This document shows positions 9,107 through 15,919 of a DNA stretch of 35,669 bases, piece after piece. The translations under genes and the position numbers were made by a program. The stretch is taken from assembly GCA_023667045.1 (NCBI GenBank), contig JAMPAU010000015.1, positions 1 to 35,669 of the forward strand. The letters are read 5' to 3'. Origin of the DNA: Ruminococcus flavefaciens (GTDB lineage Bacteria; Bacillota; Clostridia; Oscillospirales; Ruminococcaceae). The notes beneath the pieces were generated by a model, which saw only the letters and a program-made list of their open reading frames with translations, did not search any database and was not told the DNA's origin. How positions within the stretch are numbered: position 1 is the stretch's first letter; each line of letters starts with the position of its first letter.

Positions 9107-10036
9107 TTACTCCTTTTTTAATTTTTCATTTGCAATTTTGCAAAATTTTTCCGAAATTTCAAATCCTATGTATTGGCGATTTAATTTTTTTGCAACTATG
9201 TAGGAAGTCCCACTGCCCGAAAAAATATCGCATACAATGTCGCCAACTCCGCTAAAATACCGCACCGCCATTTCCGGAATTTCCGTCGGAAACGGTGCAG
9301 AATGACCATAAATATTTTCGCCCTTGCAATTTATTTTGATTACGGGATTTATTTTCACAATATCTCTCCGCCAATTTTTTCTGAAATTTTCAGGAATTTC
9401 ATTTTCAGAAGTCCGATAGTTATTCATCATTATACTTCGTGCGGAAAATCGTTTCCCTCTATTATTCGGCGATTTTGTGGGACAATCGGGATTTTTGCAC
9501 TCCCATGACTGCACCCCGATACTTGTGCAGCTGTTTGACTGCGTAATAATTTTATTGCAATCCGGACAAGGAATTTTCGTTTTATTCAGTTGATTTTTCG
9601 CAAATATCAGAATATGTTCATAGCAGTTAACGAGATATTGATAGTACGGAAATGGCGGATTTCCGAGATTTCTTTTGCTTTGTGGCTCGCCCTTATCCCA
9701 GATGTAATCGTCAATGAACTGAAAACCGATATTTTCAAGCATAATTGTAAAATATGCACCAAGCGGAAGTTTTTTCGTCTGCCATTTTGACGTTCCGGTC
9801 TGGCAGACAATATCGCCGACGTTCACGACAATACAATGATGATTTTTCAGAGTGCGGAACACTTCAGAAAATATTTTTTCCATATCGGAAAAATATTCGC
9901 TAACCGTCTCCCAGTGGGAATATTCACGAGAATTGTAGTACGGCGGAGATGTCACAACAACGTCGATGCACTCATTTTCAAGCATTTTCAGCCCTGAAAA
10001 ACAGTCGATATTGTAAATTTTATTTGTTTCCAACAT
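9107..10036 (-). CDS. TSPPY-type DNA methyltransferase (N4-cytosine or N6-adenine)
   Basis: This is a 309-residue amino-methyltransferase of the beta class. The catalytic motif TSPPYYNS lies near residue 31, and the AdoMet motif (DIFSGSGTS) is near the C-terminus, the permuted beta-class order. Between them sits an inserted Cys-rich knuckle (CPDC, then C...CKNPDC) that may bind zinc. The frame is open further upstream to a TTG, but I chose ATG 10036 because GGAGCG lies just before it and the protein family starts here. No endonuclease partner is adjacent, so it is probably a solitary methyltransferase that protects or marks element DNA. The gene starts back-to-back with the plus-strand nuclease gene. 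The target base cannot be decided from the motif alone. Confidence 0.85.
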   Translation of the reverse strand: MLETNKIYNIDCFSGLKMLENECIDVVVTSPPYYNSREYSHWETVSEYFSDMEKIFSEVFRTLKNHHCIVVNVGDIVCQTGTSKWQTKKLPLGAYFTIMLENIGFQFIDDYIWDKGEPQSKRNLGNPPFPYYQYLVNCYEHILIFAKNQLNKTKIPCPDCNKIITQSNSCTSIGVQSWECKNPDCPTKSPNNRGKRFSARSIMMNNYRTSENEIPENFRKNWRRDIVKINPVIKINCKGENIYGHSAPFPTEIPEMAVRYFSGVGDIVCDIFSGSGTSYIVAKKLNRQYIGFEISEKFCKIANEKLKKE

Positions 10037-10061
10037 AAAAATTTTCGCTCCTAAAAAACTC

Positions 10062-10090
10062 TTGATTTTTTGGTTTTTATGTGTTATAAT
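10062..10090 (+). promoter_or_regulatory. Promoter of the Rpn-type gene
   Basis: A -35 box TTGATT (10062-10067) and a perfect -10 box TATAAT (10085-10090) are separated by 17 bp. They lie 22 bp upstream of the ATG of the plus-strand gene. This gives the cargo gene its own transcription, independent of the minus-strand ICE operon. Confidence 0.8.
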
Positions 10091-10112
10091 TGATTTGAGA
10101 GGAAGTGATGTG

Positions 10113-11048
10113 ATGGCAGAAGAACGCAAAAGTCAGGCACATAAGGAATATGACGCACTTGCAAAGAACCTTCTTGCCCACAAGGAAGTCATTGCCAATA
10201 TTTTGAAATACGCTGTTCGAGAATTTAGAAACTGTTCAATCAAAGAAATTATTTCTTGTCTGAACGGAAATCCCGAAATAGCAACTGAACCTGTCGACGA
10301 TGAATATCCGCCAAAAATGGACATTGCCGGTTCTGAAACAGTCTCAGCCTCAGAGGGAACACGAACATACGACATCAAATTCAAAGTAAAACTGCCGAAC
10401 AAAGATGAAGAAATTGAATTAATCATCAACATTGAGGCACAGAGCAGTTCGCACCCCGGATATATAATTGAAAAGCGTGGAGTTTATTACCTCTGCCGAA
10501 TGATTTCGTCGCAGTACAACGTTGAATTTAAAAATTCCGACTTCAACAAGCTGAAAAAAGTGTATTCAATATGGATTTGCACACATTCACCTAAAAAAAT
10601 CGCAAACACTATCACAAGATACAGTCTTAAACCCGAATGCGTTGTAGGAAATGTGCCTGATTGTCCAAAAAATTACGACTTAATGGAGCTTGTAATGATA
10701 AATCTTGGCGAGTCAGACGAAAACTATGACGGTCTTATAAAAATGCTCGATACGCTTCTTAACAAGTATATTGATGACAGAGATAAGGCACTGACAATTC
10801 TTGAAAACGAGTATTCAATCCCATTCAAATCAATCAACGAGGAGGTCGATTCTATGTGTAATTTAAGTCAGGGCATATACGACAGGGGAAAAGCTGAAGG
10901 TGCAATTGAAGGCAAAATTCAAGGCATCATTGAGCAATCACTTAAAGTAGTAGAAAATCTTCTGAAAAAAGGTTCTACACTTGATGAGGCACTTGAAATT
11001 GCTGAAATCGACAAGGAAACTTACGAAAAATACAACTCGAAATCATAA
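10113..11048 (+). CDS. Rpn/PD-(D/E)XK nuclease family protein
   Basis: This 311-residue protein resembles the Rpn family of recombination-promoting nucleases and putative transposases of the PD-(D/E)XK superfamily. The strand YDIKFKVKL followed by IINIEAQ supplies the D and E-x-Q of the core. GYIIEKRGVYYLCRM is the conserved helix after it. The C-terminal tail is Gly/Glu/Lys-rich (GKAEGAIEGKIQGII) and ends in a helix, as is typical of the family. These proteins are usually called transposases but are better described as DNA endonucleases. The ATG at 10113 follows AGAGGAAG; the longer frame to 10062 would overlap the promoter. It is the only plus-strand gene in the ICE part of the window and has its own promoter and terminator, so it looks like an inserted cargo cassette. 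Confidence 0.8.
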   Translation: MAEERKSQAHKEYDALAKNLLAHKEVIANILKYAVREFRNCSIKEIISCLNGNPEIATEPVDDEYPPKMDIAGSETVSASEGTRTYDIKFKVKLPNKDEEIELIINIEAQSSSHPGYIIEKRGVYYLCRMISSQYNVEFKNSDFNKLKKVYSIWICTHSPKKIANTITRYSLKPECVVGNVPDCPKNYDLMELVMINLGESDENYDGLIKMLDTLLNKYIDDRDKALTILENEYSIPFKSINEEVDSMCNLSQGIYDRGKAEGAIEGKIQGIIEQSLKVVENLLKKGSTLDEALEIAEIDKETYEKYNSKS

Positions 11049-11058
11049 TCGACACACC

Positions 11059-11090
11059 ATGCACAGTCTTTTGTGGACTGTGCATTTTTT
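11059..11090. terminator. Intrinsic terminator between convergent genes
   Basis: A 10-bp perfect stem ATGCACAGTC/GACTGTGCAT (11059-11068 and 11076-11085) is followed by TTTTTT on the plus strand. It ends the Rpn-type gene. The stop codon of the converging minus-strand gene lies at its edge (11089-11091). Confidence 0.85.
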
Positions 11091-11559
11091 ATTCTTTCTT
11101 GACAAGTCGGAGGTAATCGTTGAATTTAATCAGAACGGGAAATCTGTAATTTGCGGTCATTCTGCCGATATATCCCGCATCTATCAGGGTATCGATTACG
11201 TCCGAGGCACTTTCAAAATCAATTCCGAAATAGTCACGGATTGTCTTGTTGGTGATGTGTTTCTGGGAACAGATTGACAGAATAAGCGATATCAGCTTTT
11301 TTTCTGAAACGCTGTTAATTTTCACGTCGCTGAACGGCTTAAATTCGTGCGTATTTTCGTCGGAATTATCCTCAGATTCTTCACGGACTGAGAAAAATTC
11401 CTCATCTTCATCATCGTAGAAATCGTAGTCCTCGCCCTCGAAATTTCGCTGGTTTTTGTTATTTTCGCCGTTAAATTCGCCGTACTTATATGCGATGTAG
11501 GCAATTCCCGAAACCACACTGATTCCGACAATTCCCTTGATAATTTTTGAAATTTTCAT
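11089..11559 (-). CDS. Membrane-anchored acidic protein with FtsK-gamma-like winged helix
   Basis: This 156-residue protein has one N-terminal transmembrane helix (about residues 7-25). A very acidic linker containing DYDFYDDEDEEF follows. The C-terminal domain (about 85-150) looks like a winged helix: HITNKTIRDYFGIDF, then ASDVIDTLIDAGYIG and a basic wing. The spacing and the D-x-L-x-x-x-G-x-I-G pattern recall the DNA-reading gamma domain of FtsK/SpoIIIE, but no ATPase is attached. A membrane-tethered DNA-binding role, perhaps at the transfer channel, is inference. The acidic motif recurs at the very end of the DUF4366 protein of the same operon. Confidence 0.6.
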   Translation of the reverse strand: MKISKIIKGIVGISVVSGIAYIAYKYGEFNGENNKNQRNFEGEDYDFYDDEDEEFFSVREESEDNSDENTHEFKPFSDVKINSVSEKKLISLILSICSQKHITNKTIRDYFGIDFESASDVIDTLIDAGYIGRMTANYRFPVLIKFNDYLRLVKKE

Positions 11560-11572
11560 ATAAATTTCCTCC

Positions 11573-13405
11573 TTAATACTCTATGGATTCGCCATAATTT
11601 ATTTTTTTGATTGACTTAATGTTGGAACACAAATCCATTCCGCACCAGTCGTAATAGCCCCAACTTCCGCTGAAAGCCACGCATGACGGCAGGCTGTAAT
11701 CGTCGTAAATAAACTCGATAATACACTTGCCGTTGCCCTCGCCACCGAACCAGTGATAATTTCCGTTGCCGTCATCGGCGTAACCTTTACTGTCGCAAAT
11801 TTTCGTGGTAAACTGCTGACCGTTATCAAGTTCCACAAGAAAACGGTCATTGCAGTAGCCGTAAGCGACACCCATCGCACAGCAATAATCGCCGTACTCA
11901 TCACGCATAATGCCTGTATTCGTGATTTTATCGCAGGTCGCACCCTGAATGGCACTCCACGACGGATTCAAAGTCAGACCGCTTTTTCGTTCACCTGCAA
12001 AACACGAAGTCCAACCGTTCTCGTGGTCGAAATCGCAGATTACTTCAACGGTTTCTGTTTTTCCGTCAGCAGATGCGGATTTTATTGTGCCGTCAACGTT
12101 TGCACCCTCGACAAACACCGAATATTCGCTGTTTTCACGAAGTCCGGTAATGTAACAAAGACCGTCCGATTTAAATTCAAAATGAATATTATTGGCGTAT
12201 TCGTAATTTTCGTTGAGGGCATTGCAAGTCACCGAATACTGCGTATTTTCCTCGCAGTCCCAAGTAACTTTCAGGCAAGAAACGGAAACCGTCGACACTT
12301 CAAGAGAAGAAATTTCCGTTGATTTAATTTCGGCGGAATGCGACTGCAACGCCATAATAAACGCCAGAAGCCACCTTTTTATGTAAGGTTCCGTACATTT
12401 TTTTGCTTTCTCCTGTTCTTTCATCGCCTTTGCAAATTCACGGTATTTGCGTGTATATTCGTAGGATTTTCCGAAAATATTAACCGCTGCCGTGTAAAGT
12501 TTCGGCTCGTATTTCTGAATAATTTCCAGTTCTTCCATGATGTGCGGACTAAACGGACACCCAACACATCCGGTGCGTTTCATGCCGTATTTCGTGTAAC
12601 ATTCAGAGTGCTGAATATCAAAAAATTGCTCATAAATCCGCTTGTCGCTGTCAGAATACCAAAAAATCGGACGGTAAGTGTTGCATTTTTTTGACTTGCT
12701 TTCTGAAAAACAAGTTTTATAATTTGCGGAACGCACACCGCCCTCAGACTTGCGGATTCCAGTAATTTCCAAATCAGCCTCCATATTTTTTATAAATTTT
12801 TTGGCTGGCTTTTTCTTGGAATATTCGCAGCATTTATTTGAAATCAGAAAATCAGGCGGATTCTGCATAATAAATTCTTTCAGCCACTTGTTGCGGTTGA
12901 TTGAAAATCTGCTCATCTGCTGAACACCATTTTCTGCCGTAAAATAGGCATTACACCACCATTGCAGAGCGGTTTTGCAATTTGGATATTTCCGCAAAAG
13001 AATTTCTAAAGGCTCGTCCTCCCACTGAAAATTATGTGCCTGCAAACGCATCATCTGCTTTGAAACATACTTTGAAATAAATGGAACACCATACTCACGG
13101 ACGCAGTTTGGAATTGATTTTTCAGGCTTGATTTTCTGAATTTCAATTCCGTATTTTTCTTCCAGAAAAGAAATGTGATTTTTTGTTGCGGAAAATTCAA
13201 GCCCCGTATCAATCCAGTAATAAGTGATTTTTTTCAGCTCGTCAACGTTGTGAATTATGTCAAGAACGATGTCGCTGTCACTTCCGCCACTGATACTGCA
13301 AACGGCTATATTACTATGAAAAATCACATTTACCGCCTTTGCGTAACTGTCGGAAATTGCATAATTTTCAGTTTCAAGGGACTTTTCAAAAATTTCATTC
13401 GACAT
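11573..13405 (-). CDS. PP-loop (PAPS reductase-like) protein fused to Fn3- and 3D-like domains
   Basis: Residues 1-335 are an N-type ATP pyrophosphatase of the PAPS reductase/DndC-like group. The PP-loop SGGSDS is at 39-44 and a Cys pair GCVGCPF at 279-285. Such enzymes adenylate a substrate, often for sulfur chemistry. Residues 365-455 look like a fibronectin type III domain. Residues 490-600 resemble a secreted beta-barrel of the 3D/double-psi type (AMGVAYGYCNDRF, LDNGQQFTTKICDSKG). At the join, 341-357 reads like a signal peptide (KRWLLAFIMALQSHSA), which is out of place after a cytosolic enzyme. The ATG follows GGGAGGG and overlaps the upstream methyltransferase gene by 11 bp, so the two are probably co-translated. 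It may be two genes fused by mutation rather than one functional enzyme. Confidence 0.75.
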   Translation of the reverse strand: MSNEIFEKSLETENYAISDSYAKAVNVIFHSNIAVCSISGGSDSDIVLDIIHNVDELKKITYYWIDTGLEFSATKNHISFLEEKYGIEIQKIKPEKSIPNCVREYGVPFISKYVSKQMMRLQAHNFQWEDEPLEILLRKYPNCKTALQWWCNAYFTAENGVQQMSRFSINRNKWLKEFIMQNPPDFLISNKCCEYSKKKPAKKFIKNMEADLEITGIRKSEGGVRSANYKTCFSESKSKKCNTYRPIFWYSDSDKRIYEQFFDIQHSECYTKYGMKRTGCVGCPFSPHIMEELEIIQKYEPKLYTAAVNIFGKSYEYTRKYREFAKAMKEQEKAKKCTEPYIKRWLLAFIMALQSHSAEIKSTEISSLEVSTVSVSCLKVTWDCEENTQYSVTCNALNENYEYANNIHFEFKSDGLCYITGLRENSEYSVFVEGANVDGTIKSASADGKTETVEVICDFDHENGWTSCFAGERKSGLTLNPSWSAIQGATCDKITNTGIMRDEYGDYCCAMGVAYGYCNDRFLVELDNGQQFTTKICDSKGYADDGNGNYHWFGGEGNGKCIIEFIYDDYSLPSCVAFSGSWGYYDWCGMDLCSNIKSIKKINYGESIEY

Positions 13406-14453
13406 CTTTAATCCCTCCCAAAATGTGCGAAATCACGTCCACCGTCCAAGCATTTCCGATACATTTGTAACGCTGAGTATTGCTGATTCCTGCCGTGTAA
13501 TTATCGGGCAAAGTCTGCAATCTTTCAGCCTCAACAGGCGTTAATTTGCGGATTATGTAGTCGCCGTCGGGCAAATCAATTTTATAAAGTCCTGTTTTCG
13601 CACCCTGACCGCCACCGTTTGCGGAAAGCGTTACGGATTTTCCTTGAACGGAATAAATCCGCTGTCCCTGACCGCCTTTTCCGTATTCGCCGATACGAAT
13701 CGGTTTTACAATTCTTTCAGCTATCATTGTTGCAGGAAAGTGATTACTGTTAACAGCATTTGCAAGAGCTGTCTTCCCATATTGTGCTTTGAGTGTTCTG
13801 GATTTTCCATTTAAAGAATTGATAGCTATTGGTTCTGCAATCAATGTATTCCTGTGCTTCTGCAAATTATCTTGAAAAGTAGGATGATAGCAGGAAGTCA
13901 TACAATAACTTTTATTTTGCCACGAAAGACCGCTTTCAAGAACATCTTTCAGCAAAATATTTTTGTCGTCAGGCTGAGTAATATTTGGAATATTCGTCCA
14001 GTAACAGCGCTTTCTCTGCTGTGCCGAAACGAGTGCGGAATTAATCATAATTGGCTTAACACCGAGCTTTTTTGTAATTTCATCTTTAATATTCTGATGT
14101 ATGGAATAGTTATTTTCGTACACAAAATATTTACAATTTGATTCCTCCAAAGCTCTCACGTACTGCAAAAAAAGTCTGAAACCCTCACCGTCCGGAGTTA
14201 TTTCTCTGTCTTTTTTCGCAACGCTCCAGTAGGTACATGGACTTCCGCCGAGCAATAAATCATAACCTTTAAACTGCGTAAAATCGCCGTTAAATACGTC
14301 TCCGTGCTGAATAATATCGGGAAAATTATTCTTTGAAACGGAAATTGCGTATTTGTCAATTTCAAAAGCATCATATTTTTCAACGGAAAAATCAGCACGT
14401 TCAAGTGCCAATCTTCCGCATGAAATGCCGTCAAAAAGACTTAAAACTTTCAT
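13395..14453 (-). CDS. C5-cytosine DNA methyltransferase, orphan
   Basis: This 352-residue enzyme transfers methyl from AdoMet to cytosine C5. Motif I is LFDGISCGRLA (6-16). The catalytic Cys is C73 in GGSPCTYWS. Motif VI is ENN (113-115) in place of the usual ENV. Motif VIII is QQRKR (145-149), and RLQTLPDNY plus IGNAW are motifs IX-X. The overall style is that of phage and ICE orphan enzymes. No restriction endonuclease is adjacent. The ribosome site before the ATG is weak, and a 47-residue gene runs 23 bp into it, so its translation may depend on that small gene. The gene overlaps the PP-loop gene, and the pair could act together on DNA modification, which is a guess. Confidence 0.9.
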   Translation of the reverse strand: MKVLSLFDGISCGRLALERADFSVEKYDAFEIDKYAISVSKNNFPDIIQHGDVFNGDFTQFKGYDLLLGGSPCTYWSVAKKDREITPDGEGFRLFLQYVRALEESNCKYFVYENNYSIHQNIKDEITKKLGVKPIMINSALVSAQQRKRCYWTNIPNITQPDDKNILLKDVLESGLSWQNKSYCMTSCYHPTFQDNLQKHRNTLIAEPIAINSLNGKSRTLKAQYGKTALANAVNSNHFPATMIAERIVKPIRIGEYGKGGQGQRIYSVQGKSVTLSANGGGQGAKTGLYKIDLPDGDYIIRKLTPVEAERLQTLPDNYTAGISNTQRYKCIGNAWTVDVISHILGGIKDVE

Positions 14454-14574
14454 TTTTTATTGTGTTGTCAGCATCTTTGTAACCCTCAATAAATCCCTTA
14501 TTTCTGCCGAAAACAAAGCAAATTACCGCAGTAAAAATCCCGATAAAAACACCGACAAATTCTCTCTTTCTCAT
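14431..14574 (-). CDS. Small single-pass membrane protein (47 aa)
   Basis: The ATG at 14574 is preceded by AAAGGA. The product begins with basic MRKREF, followed by a hydrophobic helix (VGVFIGIFTAVICFVF) and a short charged tail ending in NESFKSF. The gene overlaps the start of the C5 methyltransferase by 23 bp in another frame, which makes translational coupling likely. Its architecture matches the 66-residue neighbour: a tiny N-terminal membrane helix plus a charged tail. I do not recognise a family. Confidence 0.6.
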   Translation of the reverse strand: MRKREFVGVFIGIFTAVICFVFGRNKGFIEGYKDADNTIKNESFKSF

Positions 14575-14601
14575 TGTCAATTGTCCTTTCGCCGACTTTT
14601 C

Positions 14602-14655
14602 GCCCAGTGGGCAAAAAGTTATTTTTGCAACTTCGTCTCAATTTGAGACGAAGTT
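14602..14655. repeat. Three abutting hairpins between two small genes
   Basis: Three inverted repeats follow one another. The first is GCCCA-G-TGGGC (14602-14612). The second is GCAAAAA-GTTA-TTTTTGC (14611-14628), which shares GC with the first. The third has 13-bp arms around one central base (14629-14641 and 14643-14655, outer bases AACTTCGTC/GACGAAGTT). They fill the gap after the 66-residue gene and lack a T-run on the minus strand. They may act as an mRNA processing or stability element, or as a partial terminator. Confidence 0.7.
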
Positions 14656-14657
14656 GA

Positions 14658-14858
14658 TTATTCTTCAAGAAGTTCGTAGTAGTCGCTTTCGAGATTTTCG
14701 TAATCGTCGAGGAGTGAATTGTACTTTTTAATCACGTCATTTGTGATTTCGGAATCAATTTCGTTTGCAGTCCTAAAACCGCAGTCGAAAGCCTTTTTCA
14801 CGATAAATCCCACACCGATAATTCCGGCAATTATGCCGAGTTTACACGCTTTTTTCAT
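14658..14858 (-). CDS. Small single-pass membrane protein (66 aa)
   Basis: The product has an N-terminal hydrophobic helix (LGIIAGIIGVGFIVKKAF) preceded by basic MKKACK. An acidic helical tail rich in Asp, Glu and Tyr (NLESDYYELLEE) ends the protein. A ribosome site AAGGAG lies upstream of the ATG. It belongs to the minus-strand operon after the DUF4366 gene. No family is recognised. It is probably a bitopic membrane protein with a cytoplasmic tail. Confidence 0.65.
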   Translation of the reverse strand: MKKACKLGIIAGIIGVGFIVKKAFDCGFRTANEIDSEITNDVIKKYNSLLDDYENLESDYYELLEE

Positions 14859-14870
14859 TGTAAATTCTCC

Positions 14871-15641
14871 TTACTCGTCGTCATCTTCATCATCGTAAAA
14901 ATCGTAATTTTCATCTTCTGAAGTGACATTTTTCTTTGGTTTTTTCATGAATTTCATCGCAATAAATCCGACTGCAACAAGCACAATCGCACCAATCGCA
15001 AGATAAATCATGTTCATATTTGCGGAATTTTTATGTTCAGAAACAGGCTCGGAAATTCCCTCATTTTCGGTATTTTCAGAACTGTTTTCCGTCGAAATTT
15101 CGGCATTATTCTGCACTCTGCCGTTTGCATTTTCAGCAGCTTGGAAAGCCTGTTTAGGAGTAATTTCGTTTTCCTCGTCGCCCGCATAAAGAAGTGCATA
15201 CAAATCGTAATCGTCAACTTTATTCAGAAAATAAACCGCATTTTCGCCGTTTTCGACGGAATAATTTATAAGCACATAAAAAACGTGACCGTCCTTTGTC
15301 GTGACCGCAATAAACTGCATTTCCTCCGAATTATAGATGATATTTTCCTCTTTGATAAGCGTTGCATTTCCTTCCGTATCGTAATAATCGTCGGCGAAAT
15401 AGTCAACAGTCGTTTTTTCAACTGTAGTCGTTTCGGTTGTTTCAGAAGTTGTTGTCGAAGTGATTTCAGACGTTTCTGTAACAACAGTTTCTGACGATTT
15501 TTCGGCACTTTCTGCAAATTCAGTAATCGCTGTTGTCGCCTGATTTTCGCTTGCAGTTTCTTCCGCCGAGGCAGTAATTCCAACGCTTGCAGTGGCTAAA
15601 ATCACCGCCGAAATCATCGCACTAAAAAATTTTTTTCTCAT
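14871..15641 (-). CDS. DUF4366/CD1107-family exported mobile-element protein
   Basis: This 256-residue surface protein matches the CD1107-type family found beside the T4SS genes of Clostridial ICEs. The N-terminal signal peptide is MRKKFFSAM followed by a hydrophobic stretch ending in TASA. A Ser/Thr/Glu-rich spacer follows. The conserved domain (about 85-175) contains FIAVTTKDGHVFYVLI and VYFLNKVDDYDL. A second transmembrane helix lies near 213-233, and the cytoplasmic tail ends DFYDDEDDDE. I chose ATG 15641 over the longer frame because GGAGG lies 8 bases before it and it starts the signal peptide. It overlaps the DUF4315 gene by 20 bp. The role is presumably in the extracellular part of the transfer channel. 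Confidence 0.85.
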   Translation of the reverse strand: MRKKFFSAMISAVILATASVGITASAEETASENQATTAITEFAESAEKSSETVVTETSEITSTTTSETTETTTVEKTTVDYFADDYYDTEGNATLIKEENIIYNSEEMQFIAVTTKDGHVFYVLINYSVENGENAVYFLNKVDDYDLYALLYAGDEENEITPKQAFQAAENANGRVQNNAEISTENSSENTENEGISEPVSEHKNSANMNMIYLAIGAIVLVAVGFIAMKFMKKPKKNVTSEDENYDFYDDEDDDE

Positions 15642-15906
15642 TATTTTCCTCCGCATCGTCAAGCATTTTTTCAACATCGGAAAAAGAAATATTTTTGCCT
15701 GACATTTTCTTTTTAATTTTCGCCATAAAAGCGTAATCCTCCGTTGACAAATCATTTCGGCTTAAATCGATTTCCAAATCGTCGTAAGTCAGGACTTTAA
15801 TTTCTGTCTGAGTTTTTTTGAGTTCCTCGGTTGCCGTCTGGATACGCTTTTCAAGAATTGCTGATTTTTCGAGAAGTTTCGTGATTTTTTTGCCATTAAC
15901 GCCCAT
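15622..15906 (-). CDS. DUF4315 family protein
   Basis: This 94-residue helical, probably coiled-coil protein of Tn1549-type elements is encoded between the CD1108- and CD1107-type genes. It begins MGVNGKKITKLLEKSAILEK and has heptad-like Leu/Ile spacing to about residue 45. The ATG at 15906 follows a perfect AAGGAGGTGA, so the longer frame to 15960 is rejected. It lies 13 bp after the preceding stop and overlaps the next gene. Its function is unknown. Confidence 0.8.
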   Translation of the reverse strand: MGVNGKKITKLLEKSAILEKRIQTATEELKKTQTEIKVLTYDDLEIDLSRNDLSTEDYAFMAKIKKKMSGKNISFSDVEKMLDDAEENNEKKIF

Positions 15907-15919
15907 AAAATTCACCTCC

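Noticed and set aside
10037-10129. Longer start (TTG) for the TSPPY methyltransferase
   Set aside because: It would run across the divergent promoter and into the neighbouring gene, and a good ribosome site precedes ATG 10036.
11753-12322. A 189-residue plus-strand frame opposite the PP-loop/Fn3 gene
   Set aside because: It is the reverse image of the Fn3/3D part, has no ribosome site, and matches no known domain.
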